A stretch of 64,000 bases of DNA from Adiantum capillus-veneris. Taxonomy: Eukaryota; Streptophyta; Polypodiopsida; Polypodiales; Pteridaceae. The first letter of the stretch is position 1; each line of letters begins with the position of its first letter. The stretch is taken from contig CM043968.1 in NCBI GenBank assembly GCA_014529385.2, positions 126,299,018 through 126,363,017 of the forward strand. The letters are read 5' to 3'. The notes under the pieces are model-generated. The model had not been told where the DNA came from and searched no databases. It saw nothing but the letters and a program-made list of their open reading frames with translations. A program made the translations under genes and the position numbers. This document shows, piece after piece, positions 44,571 through 55,274 of the stretch.

Positions 44571-44922
44571 AGAAGAGAGTTTTAACATCGTAGGAAAGTA
44601 TCCCAAGAGACCTTAAAGATCTAGTCGACAGGAGTTGAACTCAAGACATGTTATTCATAAGGAAAATGACATAACCAATCTATCACACTTCGGTGATAGA
44701 ATAGTTATACCATTTTTCTCCTTTTTTTATTGGCGTGCACACACACCCGAGAATAAGAGAGTTTAATTTAACGTCGTAGGTAACTAATTAAAGACCTAAA
44801 AATCTAGCCGAAGAGGAGTTGAAACCAAGACTTGTTATTCAAGAGGAAAATGGCATAACCAGTCTACCACACTTGAGTGATAGAAACGTTATACCATTTT
44901 TCTCTTTTTATTGGCACACACA

Positions 44923-44954
<32 letters not shown>

Positions 44955-45005
44955 AAGAAGAGAGTTTTAACGCCGTAGGAAACTATCCCAAAAGACGTTA
45001 AAGAT
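44571..45005. repeat. Two and a half tandem units of about 185 bp, tRNA-like core
   Basis: GAGTTTTAACRYCGTAGG...GTTATACCATTTTTCTC repeats at about 44577, 44758 and 44949 (last one partial). On the minus strand the core (…GGTTATG…TTGAATAAC…TTCAACTCC) vaguely resembles tRNA A- and B-boxes, which could mean a tRNA-derived SINE; this is weak. Confidence 0.5.
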
Positions 45006-45200
45006 TAATTAGGGTTTTAGTAGACTTACGTTAAATTAGATTTAGGTTTATTTAAATTAAATTAGATTAGATTTAGGTTTATTTTTAGTTAGATTTACGT
45101 TTGATTAGATTTAGGTTTATTTACGTTATTTTAGATTAGATTTAGGTTTATATATGTTATATTAAATTAGATTTAGGTTATTTAATTAAGGTTAGAATAA
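45006..45200. repeat. TTTAGGTTTA-rich AT repeat
   Basis: AGATTTAGGTTTAT or a close variant recurs about five times at 30-45-bp intervals. It recalls but is not the telomere repeat TTTAGGG. Confidence 0.7.
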
Positions 45201-45762
45201 ATGGCGAAGAAATCGTTTAAGATAAGGTTAGAAGAAATGACGAGAAAATTTCTTGCGCTCACAGCCTCGACAGTCCATGCGGACCAGCAATTCCACTTGC
45301 ATGTTCGACTGCTGCTACCATACAATAAGCCATCATGTTCAGCTAATGGAAGAGCAAACTGAGCATACACAGAAATTAGTGATGCAAGATGATGATTCCA
45401 AGGGTCACACACACACACACACACACACCACATCACGTCAAATCTAGAATAAGAATTAAGTGCCTTGAGCAGAAATCAACTACATTGCAAGAATGACGTA
45501 CCTGCATGCTACAAACAAAGATCTACTATGAAAAGATGTTAAGATGCTATGAATGCTACAGCTAGAGAAGAGGCAAAGGGGTTTTGTCCACTACATGAAG
45601 TATCATGTAGACGTGGGTGTGTAGATTTCTTGTACCCACAAATATAGGCATTGACCAATAAAGACGAGATGATAACCCGGTGGTTCTGATCTCCGTGCAC
45701 CTCTAGACCGAGGTGTGCGGGGATTGGACATGACTAGAGAATGTGAGGTAGTTTACCGTGTG

Positions 45763-45847
<85 letters not shown>

Positions 45848-45911
45848 AAGACGAAGAATTCCAATAGAAGATTAAATTTGTTGTCTAGGTTATAAGATTT
45901 TTTCCCTCATT
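45201..45911 (+). other. 5' non-coding region of the CACTA transposase gene
   Basis: No ORF of note. CA run at 45408-45428 and a GA run at 45766-45843 (about 75 bp) 70 bp before the transposase start. Confidence 0.5.
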
Positions 45912-48266
45912 ATGAGTAGTGACGAGGATGTGGGGCCGTCCAACCGAAACACCTATCTCTCAACGAGGATGTTATGTCCTTGTAACCATTGCAAGCATGC
46001 TGTGCGACGGACAAGACGCGTTTCTTTGCAGCACGTTCGCAAATTTGGCGAGTTCGATCTATCTATTATAGATCGAGTTGTTGCCAATTATAACTCGTCG
46101 GACTCTGACGCTGGCCAACAGGCAGCAATCTTGCAACCCAATAGACGTGCTCGTAGGCGCTTTGGTCAAGCAGCATATGTGAGGCCACAAGATGTAGCCT
46201 CTGACAGCTCGGGGGATGATCATGCAGACCACATTCCCAACGAGGCAATGTTTGAGCCCGAAGTTGTTGAAATGATCGAGACGATCATGGATTCAGAAAG
46301 GCTTTTCTATGATGATATGAAAAGTGAAGCCGATACTTGCTCGATCACTTGCTCGATCCAATGCACATATTCAAGAATGTGGGTAATCTACTATGGGACC
46401 ATCTGACTGGCAAGAAAGATAATTTGGGAGCTAGAGTTGACCTTAGAAATGTGGATCATATGGAGCAATATTGGCCGCAAACAGCGTCCGATGGATCGAT
46501 AAAGCACCATGGATTTTCACAGGAGCCCAAGAACGCAAAGTAAAAGAGACCATTCGATCTTTGCGAACCCCCACTGGCATAATGCACTCGCTCCGAAAGT
46601 GTTTTACTAAAGAAGGAAAGCTTACCGGTTTGAAGTCACACGACTGGCATAAAATGTGTCAGGTATGTTCATAGTGGAGTATATCATAGTGAGAATTTTG
46701 TAACAAATTCGTGTGTGGACTTACTTTAATATCATTGCTGCACGTGTTTTGCAGTTTATTTTACCAGTTTCCATTGAGGGATGACTGTCTCTTGACGTCC
46801 GTAACACAATTTACAAACTTGCGAAGTTGGTACAATGGATCTCACAAAAGGACATCAACGTAGACTCCATACCATTCGCCAAACTAAACGCTGCGGAGGC
46901 TTGTGTACGTTTGAGAAACATTATCCTACTACCATGCTAACCATTGAGGTGCATCTTCTTGTTCACATAGTTGATGAGGTGGAAATAGCCGGCACAGTAC
47001 ATTCCAGATGGATGTTCTTTTTAGAACGTTTCATGAAAACGCTCAAGGGATATGTGCGTCAGGAGGCACGTCCGAAGGGTAGCATGGTAGAAGGTTGGCT
47101 GGTATCGGAGTCCCTAGTGTACATTGGAGAGTGGCCAGACGGATTTGATAAAGCCCAGGACACACTATGGCGAACCATAGATGATGCGCGCATATCTGGA
47201 ATTGTCATGTGCAATCTCGGTGTTGAGAAGAAGATAACGGAAGATCTAGAGGCTAAAATCAATTGATTTTGCATGCTTCACAATCCAGTCATGCAGAAGT
47301 GGATCTCACAATATGAGGATGCAAAGCAAGAGCGAAAAAGGGCAAGAATAGAGTGGAGACGGGGAAGACGACCATCGATGCACTATTCGACGGGTCTGGA
47401 GAGCCTACCAACATTCATGAGCTTAAGATGGTTGCACAACCAACTGAAAAGAGCACAACAGTGCGGTGAAGAAGTGACTGAGGAAGAGTGGGAGTACTCT
47501 AGGGGTTGCGCGACCAAGGTAAGTTTGCAATGTACGACTAGTAACTTTCTAGATGTTTGAACGGCCACTCATAATCTTTGTTGGTTGTAGTATAAGTCAT
47601 ACACAACAGCATGGTGTAAAGGTCTACATTTTAGGGTGGAACGGATCGACAAAAAACGTTTTACTCAAGATTGTGGAATCATGGCAAAATTTGACCAGTC
47701 TAGTCGACGACGGTCCTTTGATGCAGATCCTGTGGTGGCGGAACTCACTTACTTTGGCACGCTACAAGAGATTTTGAGGATCGATTATAGAGGATTTTTT
47801 GTCAACTTGTTCGACGTGCAATGGTTCAAGATAATCATGGAGGGTCGCAACGCTACTGTGCGTATAGGAGAGTCTGGTTTTCTTGAGGTGGATTCAGCTA
47901 AGAAATGGACTGACCTAAGAGACACTTTCGTACTACCCGAGCATTTTGAACCAGTAAGTATGTAAATAGTTAACGTGTGTTTTAGAATTTATGTGCTTGG
48001 AAGCTCTCATGTAAGTTATGTGGCTCTGGCAGGTGATATTTCATCCCACAAAGTCTGCATCAAACTGGTGGTACGTCATAGAGGTAGCCCCTCGTAGTGC
48101 ACGGACGTATGAAGGCTACCATGTGACAATCACAGCAGCATCAATGGAGGAGATCAGAGAAGATGCCCAGAAGCCGTGGAGGTGGTGCCAGACGAACATC
48201 AAGCTGCTACTCTCTATGGGGTGCATGCAGAGGATCTACAAAATGAAACAGAGGACATCTGTTTAA
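45912..48266 (+). pseudogene. CACTA transposase (TNPD/Tnp2-like), spliced, catalytic core deleted
   Basis: ATG 45912. Exon 1 has the Transpos_assoc-like zinc motif (CPCNHCKHAVRRTRRVSLQHV). At about 46330 it jumps to the end of the Tnp2 domain (LLDPMHIFKNVGNLLWDHL, GARVDL); the DDE core is missing. Intron 46663-46754 (GTATGT...TGCAG). Then a DUF4218-like domain (IEVHLLVHIVDEVEIAGTV..RWMFFLERFMKTLKGYV), intron 47519-47590, a DUF4216-like domain (SYTTAWCKGLHFRVERID, TYFGTLQEILRIDYRGF), intron 47954-48032, and a final exon (NWWYVIEVAPRSARTYEGY) to 48266. Several frameshifts and stops. It cannot catalyse transposition. Confidence 0.8.
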
Positions 48267-48604
48267 ACGGAGAGCTCTATATAGATATAGGAAGTTATGC
48301 TGAGCTATGCGAGGATGAGAGAGAGATATATTAAAGCCATAAATATTGTATTTGAACAAGTGTGCTCCGTTTTAAATTCAGAGTTATGCACTTGCCTCTT
48401 TCATCACTCAAGTTGAATAGAAGAAGAACGCTTTCTGTTGCTGCTAGCCTTTGAACATTCCAAAGCTACAGGCACTGGAATGTTCTTGTACGATTCTCCG
48501 GCTCTTTAAGTATTTGCGTCATTGTATTTAATGGTCTTTGCGTCCACTCCAGGTACGTATGCTCTAGGTATGTTCTCATTAGCAGAGAGGACGAGCACCT
48601 CCTC

Positions 48605-48651
<47 letters not shown>

Positions 48652-48718
48652 ACTTGTCCATGTTTTCTACTCCATTCATCCAATATTAAGTTTAAATTTT
48701 CTTGTGTTTAATGCAGGT
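48267..48718 (+). other. Spacer between the two CACTA genes
   Basis: CT microsatellite then (CTAT) at about 48605-48655. TTTTCTTGTGTTTAATGCAG ending at 48716 looks like a splice acceptor just before the next ATG, suggesting a 5'-UTR intron in the second gene. Confidence 0.5.
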
Positions 48719-50026
48719 ATGGATGATGATGAGTTTCTTTATTCTTTGTCACCCCAGCAGAGACAGTGGTACGTGGAGCGTCATCGCTTAGGCGCACCAT
48801 CGCGCGTTCCTACTCCATCCGCATCTCCCTCTATTTTTGAGTCCTCAGCGCACTCCGAAGCTTCGGTGTTGACGAGACGATTTTCACACTCGTCTAGGCA
48901 TCGGCGCTCTAGTGGTGGTGGCGGTTGTTGTGGGGGTGGCGCCACCGATGCTTTGACACCACCTCGTGTTCGACGAGGCTCTTTACCCTCCCCTTCTTTG
49001 CCCGTCCCGACACCAGCCACGGCATCGCCATCGACACCAGGTTTTGCGCGACTGAGTGACGTTCCCCACAGCTACACACCACTAGCTACACCTCCAGGAG
49101 TCACTCCAGTGGACACTCCTCGCTTCGGGGCTCAAACTCCAGTGGAGACACCTGGCGTCCGTACCCTCGTTGACACGCCACTAGAGACCCTTGTCGAGAA
49201 ACCTAGGTTCATGCGTCAGTGGCGAGAGGGCTTTCCTTACTCCATCGACTTCAGCGGCGGCATCATCTTGGATGATGACGGCAAGAAGGTGATTTCGCGC
49301 ATGCGCGGTCTTTGCTCTCAGGTGTTTAGACACTACATTCTAAATACCTGGAGTGAAGTACCGAATGAATTAAAAGACAGAGTCATTAGCATGCTTCATG
49401 ACGAGTTTCCCGTTCCAACACGGGATGACCGCTTCAATGAAGATGTGATGAAGGTTCGAATGCGCGAATACTTCAAGCATAAGCGTTTCGAAGTGCAAAA
49501 AGAAATCAAGCATGGATGGAACAGACCAGATTGGCTGGCCAAAGAAGATTGAAAGCATGCAAAGAAAGAAGCGCGCGAGAATCCCGACAAGTGGAAGCAA
49601 CAAAAGGAGGCAGCCAGAGCGCGAGTAGAGGCAGGGAGCTCGCACCACTTGGGGAGCGGCGGGTGGGCATCATTTGAGGTCGATTTTGTAAGTGTTTTTG
49701 CATCTATGTTCGATAGTTTAGGGTTTATGGGATTTGAAATTCTAACATAATGGATTCTTTGTATGTTTTGACAGTGGTCGTTTATAGGACGTGATCTCAC
49801 TTCGTACGAGCGTGAATATGCAGGCAGGAAGGGCTTAAACGCCCTTATAGACATCTTGACTTCTCACGGCGGCATGGTTAGTATTAGGGTTTATTCTTTT
49901 CTATTTATTGTATTGTTTTATAAACATCGCTCGCTATATGTTTATACTTACAAAAAGCTATCTTATTGTTTTTTTTTGTAGAATCCGACAGATACGCCGC
50001 TTGGACGCAATGAGACGTCTGATTAG
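48719..50026 (+). pseudogene. Second CACTA gene (TNPA-like, Transposase_24-type), two introns
   Basis: ATG 48719 (MDDDEFLYSLSPQQRQW). Ser/Pro/Thr-rich N-terminal half with repeats of the TP-TP type; C-terminal half with VRMREYFKHKRFEVQKEI and, after an in-frame TGA at 49550-49552, KHAKKEARENPDKW...GSSHHLGSGGWASFEV, the Transposase_24 signature. Introns 49688-49774 and 49877-49981 are both phase 0 with GT...AG; the last exon ends ETSD-stop at 50026. In En/Spm the smaller protein binds subterminal repeats and assists the transposase. Apart from one stop it looks intact. Confidence 0.7.
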
Positions 50027-50248
50027 ACGACGTCAGTTTAGCCATAGCTAGATACCATTAGTTTCTTTTTTTCCTAGCTTATGTATTTTTGAAAACCATG
50101 TATATTTTTTAAATAATGACAATGGTTTGTAACTATTACATTTGCAATGATTAACAATCAAGTGATTTTGCTGCTGTGTACAATTGTCATTTATTTACTT
50201 CCATCAATTCACGCTTGCCATTTTTGTATCTTTATTTTGCAAACAATA
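50027..50248 (+). other. 3' flank of the CACTA gene and Gypsy target site
   Basis: AT-rich; target duplication CAATA at 50244-50248 (second copy 56873-56877). Confidence 0.6.
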
Positions 50249-51846
50249 TGTAACATTTAATGGCCTAAAAACTTATGTGTAGCGGAAATTAGCATGAACA
50301 TAGTGGGCATTTCATTAGAATAGATTCCTAATGAGAATTACAAGAGTGCTTGGGTGGAGAGAGCAACAAAAAGCATAACACCTAGTTAGATAGCATCAAC
50401 AATACTTTGAAAAGAGAGAGAAATTAAGCTATTGACAACAGTTGAGGACCGGATTTGCATGGAGCCGGTCCCCCCTCCAAAAGGCTTTGTATTATGGTTT
50501 CTCCCATCAAGAGAGACATTGTAGAATACAATTCTTTGTGTTCCTTCAAGACTAGCTAGTGCAATGAAGATGAAAGCTTCATGCACTAAGCAAAACACTT
50601 AGCAAACACAACTTGAATTATCCCCGTTCTCAGACCCAAGACCTCACACACCTTCGAAGATGGTGAGAGCTAGCAGGGTATGAGAGTAGATTGAGAGGAA
50701 GAAGGAGTATCTTACGAGAAAGATGTACATCTCCTCACATAATCACTCATATTAGCATAGCTTAGCTTATTAATTATCTTGGTAGAGGAGATGATCATCC
50801 ATTGAAGCTTGGCTCTTGGTTGGATTTGCATCCACATGCTAAGAGAGTGTTGATGTAGGCTTCTATCTCACAAGCTTGGAGTAGGTGATGAGTTCTCCAT
50901 TAAAGCTTAAGAAGAGATAGTCTTCTCTTTCTTCACACATGAGATTGTGTGAGTGTGTGTGGGATAATGCCTTGCAAAAATCAACCCCCTCTCTCTCTTG
51001 GGCGATCCCCCTTGCTATTTTCTCTTGCAGGCTCCCTATTGGACAATGCCAAGCTCAGCTAATGGCTATTAAGCAACATAAGTGATAGCCTTCTGACATG
51101 TGTCCCCCTTTCCCCTTTTTTGAGAGCTTAATCAATTAAACTTAATTTATTTAAATGAATTAAATCCCCATTGGACCTTTCCCCATTCTGACCAATAGGA
51201 ATTAAGTAGCCCATTGGGCTGCTCAATTCATATTGGACCCCTTCTCCGGCTGTCCAATAATAATCCAGGAGACTTAATTTTCATTGGTTCTTTTTATTAA
51301 GTGTTTTAAAATTAATTAGGCTAAATTTACTCTAGCCTCATTCTCATTGGTCCACTTCAAGGGTCATCCAATAGAAATTGGGCATACCTTGTGGGCATCT
51401 GGCCTAGGGAGCTGACATGTGTCCCTCATTCCCTTTGTGTAAAGGGGGCTTGTGTGTGTGTGTGTGGCTTTCTCTCTCATCCCCTACCTTTAGGGCTCGC
51501 CCCCTCATGTGTAGGGATGTGTGTTGACTTTGGAGAGCACACAAAGCATCCAATTCCCCCTAAGCTTTATCCCTTTCGACACAACCTTTGAATTTTGGAA
51601 CGTTAGCATTTTGGAAGTCTTAATGGGCTGAACCTTAGGGTCTTTTTAACCCATTGTTGCACATGGCTCTTTTACAGATGGCCCCCCCTTTGGATCCCTA
51701 TTTTCCCTCCTTTGGATCCCTACTGTGGCCGGTCTGCTAGCTTAACCAATATTCTAGCTTTTTCTCCCCTGGCACTTCCCCACATCAAATGATTAGTTTA
51801 ATATGAGAAAATCATTTAGGAGAATTAGATATTGATTATTATGACA
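50249..51846 (-). repeat. 3' LTR of Gypsy element (1598 bp)
   Basis: Direct repeat with 55275-56872. Contains GT and CT runs and many copies of CCAATAG/CTATTGG-like words around 51.03-51.38 kb. No gene inside; small open frames are chance. Confidence 0.95.
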
Positions 51847-51860
51847 TTACCTCTCTCTTG
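51847..51860 (-). other. Polypurine tract of Gypsy element
   Basis: Minus strand CAAGAGAGAGGTAA immediately before the 3' LTR. Confidence 0.65.
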
Positions 51861-52159
51861 AAATCATAGTCATCCTCGACTATGGTGGAGAGAAGATAAA
51901 GCATATTCATGAGTCCTTTTCTTAGCTGGTAGAGGATCCCTATGTTACCCTACGACATCATTCCACAATGGATGACTAGTCCATTTGGCGCTTGAGAGCC
52001 GGAGGCTGCCACAAGCATGTCTACACATTAGTCGTATCAGTCTTCCATAGTAGAGTGACAAGCTCTACTTGGTGTTTGGGAGACGTCGTCTCCGCAAACT
52101 TGATCTAAGCATGCATACTACTTCATTTTTGTGCACAATAAAGAAAAAGAGAGTCTTAT

Positions 52160-54895
52160 AAGACAAAAACTTTGTTCATTTTTAACATTTTTAACATTTG
52201 CTTACTCTTGGGAAGCATTGCAAGCATTGACAAGGTTTAGGTTATCCTTTAATTGTATTCCTTGCATCCATCTAGCATCTTCAAAAGGAAAATTCTTAAA
52301 CTTAATAAGATATCATCGGATAGTCTTACCGCCTCTTAGTACCTTGTCTTCATGTGGGAGAATGGACTCGGGCTGCAGCACCTCCTCTTGGTCCTCGATC
52401 TCCGGTGGGTCTTCAATAGTTGGTTCTTGAGGTGGCTCTCCTTTGTAAGGCTTCAATAGGCTCACATGGAAAGCATTGTGTATGAGCCAATGATTGGGCA
52501 ACTTGAGTTGATAGGCCATCTCATTGATTGGCCTAAGAATCTGGAAGGGACCATAGTACCTTTTTGCTAGTTTAGCATAGTACTTTTGGTGGCCCGTAGG
52601 ATTCTTGCCCGTCGTGTACCTTAATCGAGCCTTGGGAAACTTTAACAAGACCCAATCGTTATCTTTAAAGACTTGGGCTCTTCTCTGCTTGTCAGCAGAA
52701 GCCTTTTGCCTTTGCTGTGAGATAGAGATAGCATCCTTAATCTTTTGAAAAGATTCTTGTAGGTTTGGGCTATACTCATCTGCAGCGAAGATGTTCCCAT
52801 GTACCTTAAGTAGCAAGGGACTTTTTGATCTCCTCTCAATTACCTCGAAAGGTGCTTTTCCCGTGGAAGTATGCACAGTGTTATTGTAAGCATACTCCAC
52901 TAAGGGTAAGTATTTCTCCCATTGGGATCTTTGATCTACTTCCGTTACATAGGCTTTTAGTAGATCGAGAATGGTTAGGTTAGCTATTTCACTTTGGCCA
53001 TCCATTTGGGGATGATAGGCCGAAGAGAAGTTTAGCCTTGTCCCTACATTGTCAAAGAGACCCTTCCAGAATTTACTGGTCATTCTAGGATCTCTATCTG
53101 ACACTATGGACATTGGCAAGCCATGGTACTTGAAAATTTGTGAAATGAAGAGGGTTGCCATTTGATGGGCTTTGATAGTCTTTTTGACAGGTACAAAATG
53201 AGCTTGTTTACTGAACCTGTCTACTATCGTCCATATTCCCGTATTACCATGGATAGACTTAGGCAATCCAAAGATAAAATCCATGGATATGCTCTCCCAT
53301 GGTGAATTAGGGATTGGCAAGGGTTGAAGCAATCCAAGTTGCTTCCCTCTATCAAATTTTGTCTTTTGGCATACCACACATTTAGAAACATACTCTTGTA
53401 TGTTCATTTTCATGGTAGGCCAATAGAAATATGTTTCAATTCCCTTTAAGGTAGACTGAATCCCTCTATGCCCCGCATAAGGTGGAGCATGACATTCATA
53501 CATTACGTTCTCACGTAGTGAGTTAGTAACGCATAGTCTATTGCCATGGAGAAGATAACCATCTTGTAAAGTAAACGGTTCTTCTTTCTTCCCCAATGCA
53601 AGGGCTGAAATCACATCTCTAAAATCGGGATCAATAGCGTACTCATCTATCATTAAAGATAGATCATTGTGAGTTGATATGGAAACCGAATTCACTCTCG
53701 GCCGTCTTGAGAGTGCATCAGCTACTTGATTATGCTTTCCAGCAATGTGAGCAATATGAAAATGAAATTGCGAAAGAAAATTTGCCCACCTCATTTGTTT
53801 GTCGGAGAGCTTGGTCTGCGTCATAAAGTACTTAAGACTTTGGTGATCCGTTCGCAGGATGAAAGGAGTCCCCAATAAATAGTGCTTCCATGAGTCTAAG
53901 GCATGTAGAACTGCAAGGAGTTCCTTTTCGTACATGCCTAGAGCTTGCTCAATAGGATCTAGCCTTCGACTCTCATAGCCTATGGCATGCCCTTCTTGGA
54001 GCAAAACAGCTCCAAGGCAATCACCACAAGCATCACATTGGACCTCAAATGCTTTTGAGAGATCCGGTAGTGTAAGCACAGCTTGAGAGATAAGCTTTTC
54101 GAAAGCATTGTTCTCCTTAGCAGACCATGTATACCTAAGGCTTTTCTTTGTTAGGTCATGTAATGGTCCCGCAATTTGTGAGAACTTTTCTATGAAGCGT
54201 CTATAGTATGCACACATACCTATAAAGATTCTTAGTTCATGAAGATTCCTTGGTTTAGGCCATCCTTTTATTGCCTCTAACTTAGATGGATCCATTTGGA
54301 TGCCATCTTGAGAGATAATATGACCTAAATAATGAATCTCTTGCAAGAAAAATTCACTTTTCTTTCGATTAACATAAAGTTTATTCTCTCTTAAAACTTG
54401 AAATATTACTTGGAGATGTTGCTTGTGTTCCTCCAATGAATTAGAGTAGATGATAATATCATCAAAGAACACTCCAGTGAAGGTTCGATGAGGCCTGAAC
54501 AGCTTCTCCATCAAGCGGTTGAATGTGGCTGGTGCATTGGTCAAGCCAAAAGGCATGACAATGTATTCGTAAAGACCAAATGTGGTGCGAAATGCGGTCT
54601 TTACAATGTCTTGATCAACTATCTTATTTGATGATAGCCACTTTTTAGGTCAATCCTAATGAAGTAGGTCGATCCTTGTAGCTTATCAAATAGGTCTTCT
54701 ACCCGTGGAACGGGAAACCTATTCTTGATAGTGATCCTATTTAGTGCTCTATAGTCAACACACATACGATATGTGCCGTCTCTCTTTTGTACTAATAGCA
54801 CATGTGAGCAAAATGGAGATGAGCTAGGCCTAACCATGCCCTTCTCAACTAACTCATGCACTTGCCGCATAATCTCCTCTTGTTGAGCTTGAGAA
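52160..54895 (-). pseudogene. Gypsy pol: RT, RNase H, integrase, chromodomain
   Basis: RT begins SQAQQEEIMRQVHELVEKGMVRPS at the Copia junction, has CVDYRALN, RIDLKSGYHQIR, then a 1-base frameshift near 54625, MPFGLTNAPATF and FFDD. RNase H (CDACGDCLGAVL, YEKELLAVLHAL, RTDHQSLKY) ends VADALSRR. Integrase has the zinc domain (H...HRG...C..C), catalytic residues in DFIFG, SDRDPRM and MDGQSEIAN, then YYGPFQILRPI. The last part (ILPHEDKVLRGGKTIR, then YLIKFKNFPFEDARW) is a chromodomain cut by TGA at 52313-52315, where Arg (CGA) is expected. About 860 codons of pol are otherwise open. Confidence 0.92.
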
Positions 54896-55267
54896 TGTTG
54901 AGATGTCGAGCTCTACACCTTGAGCTGGCATCCTCTACGGGTCTTGGCCGCTTACGGCATTTACTCACTGGCACGTTAGGTGACCGACACGGAGGATCTC
55001 TGCTTGCGATTCTACAGCCGGACTACACATATAGTGCCAGCCTAGTACGCTTCTAGCGAGTTCACACTTAGTGACCGCATGTACATATGTGCTACTTTTC
55101 AGCTTTAGCACTTAGTCATTTTGTACTCTCTTTTCTGTGAAGAAGAAGAAGCTTTCCATCTCTGTGTGCTTTGTGCTTGTCTTGTGTAGCTCTCTTGCAT
55201 CCTCATTCTTTACATGGTATCAGAGCCTGGTGTAGGCAAGAGAGGCTAAGAGAGCAAGAGCATCACA
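54896..55267 (+). mobile_element. 5' end of a Copia element (LTR, PBS, leader) inside the Gypsy
   Basis: 319-bp LTR (54896-55214) of the same family as 28107-28428, with intact TGTTGAGATG and TCTTTACA ends, iMet PBS at 55215-55226, and about 40 bp of leader ending CATCACAAT. Then the Gypsy PBS remnant (minus strand TTGGTAT) and LTR follow. Neither Copia interior nor Gypsy gag-protease remains. Confidence 0.93.
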
Positions 55268-55274
55268 ATACCAA

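Noticed and set aside
43873-44616. Several overlapping open frames on both strands rich in Ser-Leu, Arg-Glu or His-Thr
   Set aside because: They translate GA and CA microsatellites; open only because of dinucleotide composition.
48781-49020. Minus-strand frame inside the second CACTA gene
   Set aside because: Shadow of a plus-strand gene supported by splice sites and family motifs.
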